Shown here: in pieces, positions 6,876 through 12,137 of the stretch
Position numbering within the stretch: position 1 is the first letter of the stretch
Layout of the letters: each line of letters starts with the position of its first letter
DNA from: Betaproteobacteria bacterium RIFCSPLOWO2_02_FULL_68_150
Lineage (GTDB): Bacteria > Pseudomonadota > Gammaproteobacteria > Burkholderiales > SG8-39
DNA length: 12,137 nt
Direction of reading: 5' to 3'
Assembly (NCBI GenBank): GCA_001771975.1
Contig: MERE01000098.1
Span: forward strand, 1 to 12,137
Notes under the pieces: model-generated
What the model was told of the DNA's origin: nothing
The model's input: the letters and a program-made list of their open reading frames with translations, nothing else
The model's database searches: none
Translations under genes and position numbers: made by a program

Positions 6876-7756
6876 CTAGCCGAGGACCGACTTGAGCGTG
6901 CGGCCCATCTCGGCCGGATTGCGCGTCACCCGGATGCCGCACTCTTCCATCACCGCCAGCTTTTCCTGCGCCGTGCCCTTGCCGCCGGAGATGATCGCCC
7001 CGGCGTGGCCCATGCGCTTGCCCGCGGGGGCCGTGACGCCGGCGATGAACCCGACCACGGGTTTCCTCATGTTCTCTTTCGCCCAGCGCGCGGCGGTTTC
7101 CTCGTCCGAGCCGCCGATCTCGCCGATCATCACCACGGCGTCGGTGTCGGGGTCGTCATTGAAGAGTTTCAGCACGTCGATGTGCTTCAGGCCGTTCACC
7201 GGATCGCCGCCGATGCCCACGGCGGTGGACTGGCCGATGCCGAGTTCGCTGAGCTGCGCCACCGCCTCGTAGGTGAGCGTGCCGGAACGCGATACGACGC
7301 CGACCCGGCCTTTGCGGTGGATGTGTCCCGGCATGATGCCGATCTTCAGTTCGCCCGGCGTGATCACCCCCGGACAGTTGGGCCCGAGCAGCAGCGTCCT
7401 CCGGTTTTCCCTCTTCATGCGATCGCGCAGCGCGATCATGTCGCGCACCGGGATGCCCTCGGTGATGCAGATCGCCAGGTCCAGATCCGCTTCCACCGCC
7501 TCCCAGATCGCGGCCGCGGCTCCGGCCGGTGGAACGTAAATCACAGAGACCGTGGCGCCGGTCCGGTCGCGCGCCTCGCGCACCGAGCCGAAGATCGGAA
7601 TGCCCTCGAAATTCTCGCCCGCCCGCTTGGGGTTGACGCCGGCGACGAAACACTCGCGGCCATTGGCGTACTCGCGGCTGGTGCGCGTGTGGAACTGCCC
7701 GGTGTTGCCGGTGATGCCCTGCGTGACCACGCGGCTCCTGCGGTTGATGAGGATGC

Positions 7757-7760
<4 letters not shown>
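6876..7760 (-). CDS. sucD: Succinyl-CoA synthetase, alpha subunit
   Basis: The 294-residue alpha subunit of succinate-CoA ligase, which with SucC interconverts succinyl-CoA and succinate with ATP/GTP formation in the TCA cycle. Visible features are the CoA-binding N-terminus (ITQGITGN-like motif, here TQGITGNTGQFHT), SVIYVPPAGAAAAIWEA, GPNCPGVITP, VSRSGTLTYEA, GIGGDPVNG and the phosphohistidine loop KRMGHAGAIISGG with His252. The length is normal. The ATG at 7760-7758 overlaps the sucC stop as ATGA. The purine-rich Shine-Dalgarno (AGGGGAAG) lies inside the last lysine codons of sucC, so the two are translationally coupled. The frame is open far upstream, but that is a shadow of sucC. Malate-CoA ligase is a related alternative, but no serine-cycle genes are seen and the neighbours give no reason to prefer it. 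Confidence 0.96.
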
Positions 7761-9070
<1,310 letters not shown>

Positions 9071-9207
9071 GCGTTCGCCTCTCCCGTGTACCACTTCGGA
9101 TAGCGCACCGGCTGTCCGGCGCGCCGCGTGCGCGTCAGCTCGCGCGCAAAACGGGCAGCGGCACGGGGGCGCGCATTCTAGCATCCGCCCCCCTGCTAGA
9201 ATTGATC
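9071..9207. promoter_or_regulatory. Divergent sucC-glpK intergenic region
   Basis: This 137-base region separates the divergent sucC and glpK starts and must hold both promoters. It contains TAGAAT on the plus strand (9197-9202) and TAGAAT on the minus strand (9180-9175), each a good -10 match. They are the outer ends of the inverted repeat described separately. The minus-strand box would give sucC a leader of about 100 bases. The plus-strand box lies only 5 bases before the glpK ATG, so using it would give a leaderless glpK transcript. I see no strong -35 boxes. Confidence 0.5.
9175..9202. repeat. Inverted repeat with 9-bp arms upstream of glpK
   Basis: ATTCTAGCA (9175-9183) and TGCTAGAAT (9194-9202) are perfect inverted copies around a 10-base C-rich loop, and they end five bases before the glpK ATG. 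The spacing and symmetry fit a dimeric repressor operator controlling glpK, sucC or both. The arms also contain opposed -10-like TAGAAT boxes, so the symmetry could partly reflect two facing promoters. No known GlpR consensus is claimed. Confidence 0.6.
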
Positions 9208-10716
<1,509 letters not shown>

Positions 10717-10722
<6 letters not shown>

Positions 10723-10729
10723 TTCAGGC
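10717..10729. repeat. Small palindrome joining two convergent stop codons
   Basis: GCCTGA-T-TCAGGC is a perfect palindrome that contains the TGA stops of both glpK (plus) and the CoA-transferase B gene (minus). It arises because both genes end in an Ala codon GCC followed by TGA. A GCCTG/CAGGC stem with a 3-base loop could form, but no T-run follows on either side, so I do not call it a terminator. Confidence 0.5.
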
Positions 10730-11446
10730 CGCGGCACCGCTCGCCCACACGCGCCGCGCGAAGTCCGGATAGTCGGGCGCGATCTCGCGCGCCACGGGCC
10801 CGCGCAGCAGCCGGATTTCTTCGCTCGAAGGCGCCGGCGTCAGCGGCACGCTTTCGGGAGCGTCGTAATCGAATCCGGTCAGCTCGCGAATCTCGGCCGG
10901 CCTGCTGCCCGGGTGCACGCTTGCCAGCCGGAAGCGTTTTCCCTGCGGCTGCCAGGCGAACAGCGCCTTGCCGGTCAGCAGCGCCTGCGCTCCGCCGCGC
11001 CGCCACACCTGCGGCGGGCTGCTGCCGGGCGCGGAGATGAAATCCACCTTCGGCACCAGCACGCGCGGCGAGTGCTCCTCGCGGAAAAGAATCGTGCGCC
11101 GCGCCGTGAAATACATGAACGCGGAACCGAACGATCCCGCAAAGCGATGCGCGCCGGCCTGCACCAGGTTCACGTTGGCGGCACCGTCGATCTGCGCGCC
11201 GCCGAGGAAAAAGACGTCGATGCGGCCCTGTCCGGCGAGATCGAACAGCTCGCGCGAGCCTTCGGTGAACGGATTGCCGGCGCGCTTGTGCAGGAGCGAG
11301 ACGCGCAGCGGCCGGCCCTGCGCCCGCAGCAGCGCGCACGCCGTGGCCGGGATCGGCGAGGCGGCACCGACCGCGACGTGGGCGGCGTCGCCGATCAGGC
11401 GCGCGATGCTGCAGGCGAGGAGCTCTTCCCGGGCCCAGCTTGCCAT
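10724..11446 (-). CDS. CoA-transferase family protein, subunit B (glutaconate CoA-transferase GctB-like)
   Basis: This 240-residue protein matches the B (beta) subunit of glutaconate-type class I CoA-transferases. The N-terminal helix EELLACSIARLI leads into HVAVGAASPIPATA (23-36). The family motif VFFLGGAQIDGAANVN lies at 78-93, with FGSAFMYFTARRTILF and VDFISAPGSS further on. Near the C-terminus, LTGFDYDAPESVPLTPAPSSEEIRLLR (in part) is typical of the group. The ATG at 11446 lies inside the end of the A-subunit gene (52-base overlap). No good Shine-Dalgarno is seen, so coupling to the upstream gene is likely. The strand that carries the catalytic Glu in known GctB proteins reads PLRVSLLHKRAG (46-57) here, and I see no Glu in it. 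The protein could therefore be a transferase with shifted chemistry or a hydrolase-like relative. The substrate is unknown. Confidence 0.85.
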   Translation of the reverse strand: MASWAREELLACSIARLIGDAAHVAVGAASPIPATACALLRAQGRPLRVSLLHKRAGNPFTEGSRELFDLAGQGRIDVFFLGGAQIDGAANVNLVQAGAHRFAGSFGSAFMYFTARRTILFREEHSPRVLVPKVDFISAPGSSPPQVWRRGGAQALLTGKALFAWQPQGKRFRLASVHPGSRPAEIRELTGFDYDAPESVPLTPAPSSEEIRLLRGPVAREIAPDYPDFARRVWASGAAA

Positions 11447-12137
11447 ACGAAATCGTTCAGATAGCGCTCGAAGCCCTCGCGCGTCCGCGCGTCCTTCGCG
11501 TATTGCATGAGATGGGCATCGTCGATGGCGTAAAGATCCGCCATCCCGAGCGGCCAGGCGCCGCGCGCCGCCGGTGCGAGCGCGCTCACGTAGACCGAAG
11601 CGAGCACGCCCGGGGCAAGCAGCTCGTCCTCCAGCATGTCGCCCTCGCGCAGCGCTTCATAGGTCACGCAGGTGCGTCTCGCCGCGTGCGCGATGGTCGC
11701 CAGCTCGCGCCGGCGCCCGATCCAGACGTTGCCGCAGCGGTCGGCCCAGCGCGCGTGGAACAGCGCCACCTCGGGCTCGATGGCCGATGCCAGCACGATC
11801 GGATCGGGCTGCGTCGAGAGCGGATTCTGGATCACTTTCCAGTCGGCGCGCCGCGCCATCAGGTCCGAACCGAGCACGCCGCGCAGCGGCATGAACGGCA
11901 CGCCCTTCTCGCTCGCCTGCAGGCCGCTGTGCACCATCGGGCAGGTGGCGTCGATCACGCGCAGTGCGCCCGATTCGGCAGCCTCGGTAAAGCGCGGCGC
12001 GGCTCCCGCCTCGCCCAGCGACACGGCGCTCGATTCGACCGATGCAACGCAACCCGCGCCGATGAGAAGGTCGGCGCAAAAACCGAGCACGGGCACCCCC
12101 AGCAGGCGCAGCGCGCGCGCGCGGCGCCGCACCAGCG
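11395..12137 (-). CDS. CoA-transferase family protein, subunit A (GctA-like), 5' end outside window
   Basis: About 247 residues of the A (alpha) subunit are visible, and the reading frame runs off the window end, so the N-terminal part (probably 40-60 residues) is missing. The GTG near 12132 is not taken as a start, because the visible sequence opens inside the first domain (RALRLLGVPVLGFCADLLIG). Family features are GAGCVASVESSAVSLGE, HSGLQASEKGVPFMPLRG, IQNPL, then ALFHARWADRCGNVWIG, where the Asp-x-x-Gly-Asn pattern is conserved in these subunits. It is followed by the B gene with a 52-base overlap, forming an operon read leftwards. With B it should form a hetero-oligomer acting on an acyl-CoA. 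The pathway cannot be told from this window. Confidence 0.84.
   Translation of the reverse strand, partial: LVRRRARALRLLGVPVLGFCADLLIGAGCVASVESSAVSLGEAGAAPRFTEAAESGALRVIDATCPMVHSGLQASEKGVPFMPLRGVLGSDLMARRADWKVIQNPLSTQPDPIVLASAIEPEVALFHARWADRCGNVWIGRRRELATIAHAARRTCVTYEALREGDMLEDELLAPGVLASVYVSALAPAARGAWPLGMADLYAIDDAHLMQYAKDARTREGFERYLNDFVWQAGPGKSSSPAASRA

Noticed and set aside
4784..6895. 703-codon plus-strand open frame
   Set aside because: It is antisense to the spermidine-synthase-like gene, with Arg/His/Gln-rich composition typical of a shadow frame and no recognisable motif.
10724..12137. Naming the CoA-transferase pair IpdAB (steroid ring hydrolase)
   Set aside because: The glutamate used by IpdA is not visible at the expected place, and no steroid-degradation genes are in the window, so only the broad family is stated.

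Overview
The window is a high-GC chromosomal stretch with densely packed genes, many 1-4 bp gene overlaps and no RNA genes that I can see. The SucC, SucD and GlpK sequences look proteobacterial, most like Betaproteobacteria. That assignment comes from recognising the proteins, not from a search. The first ~1.5 kb holds toxin-antitoxin genes and is visibly less GC-rich in places (the first 60 bases are 50% GC), which fits an accessory segment.

Layout: (1) 156-1490, minus strand: two toxin-antitoxin-like pairs in tandem. A VapB/VapC (PIN ribonuclease) pair comes first in the direction of transcription, then a DUF433/DUF5615 pair. vapB is preceded by a near-perfect 22-bp palindrome that covers its Shine-Dalgarno sequence. 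(2) 1566-4400, plus strand: one 944-residue protein fusing an acyl carrier domain, a fatty acyl-AMP ligase-like domain and a PlsC-type acyltransferase. This is the most unusual gene here. (3) 9070 down to 4383, minus strand: sucC, sucD, a fused membrane/spermidine-synthase-like protein and a MAPEG-family membrane protein, spaced as one operon. SucC carries a Lys/Pro/Ala-rich C-terminal tail of about 48 residues that the usual family member lacks. (4) 9208-10722, plus strand: glycerol kinase glpK, divergent from sucC, with a 9-bp-arm inverted repeat just before its start. (5) 12137 down to 10724, minus strand: the two subunits of a glutaconate-type CoA-transferase family enzyme. The A subunit is cut by the window end.

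How they fit together: succinyl-CoA synthetase (TCA cycle) and the CoA-transferase-like pair both handle CoA thioesters. Glycerol kinase makes glycerol-3-phosphate, the backbone for phospholipids. The carrier-ligase-acyltransferase fusion probably activates a free fatty acid and places it on a lysolipid or similar acceptor. A functional link among these blocks is only an inference, because they lie in separate transcription units.

Best candidates for something undescribed: the ACP-FAAL-PlsC fusion, the SucC tail that also carries the sucD ribosome binding site, the spermidine-synthase-like membrane protein inside the suc operon, and the CoA-transferase pair in which I cannot find the expected catalytic glutamate.
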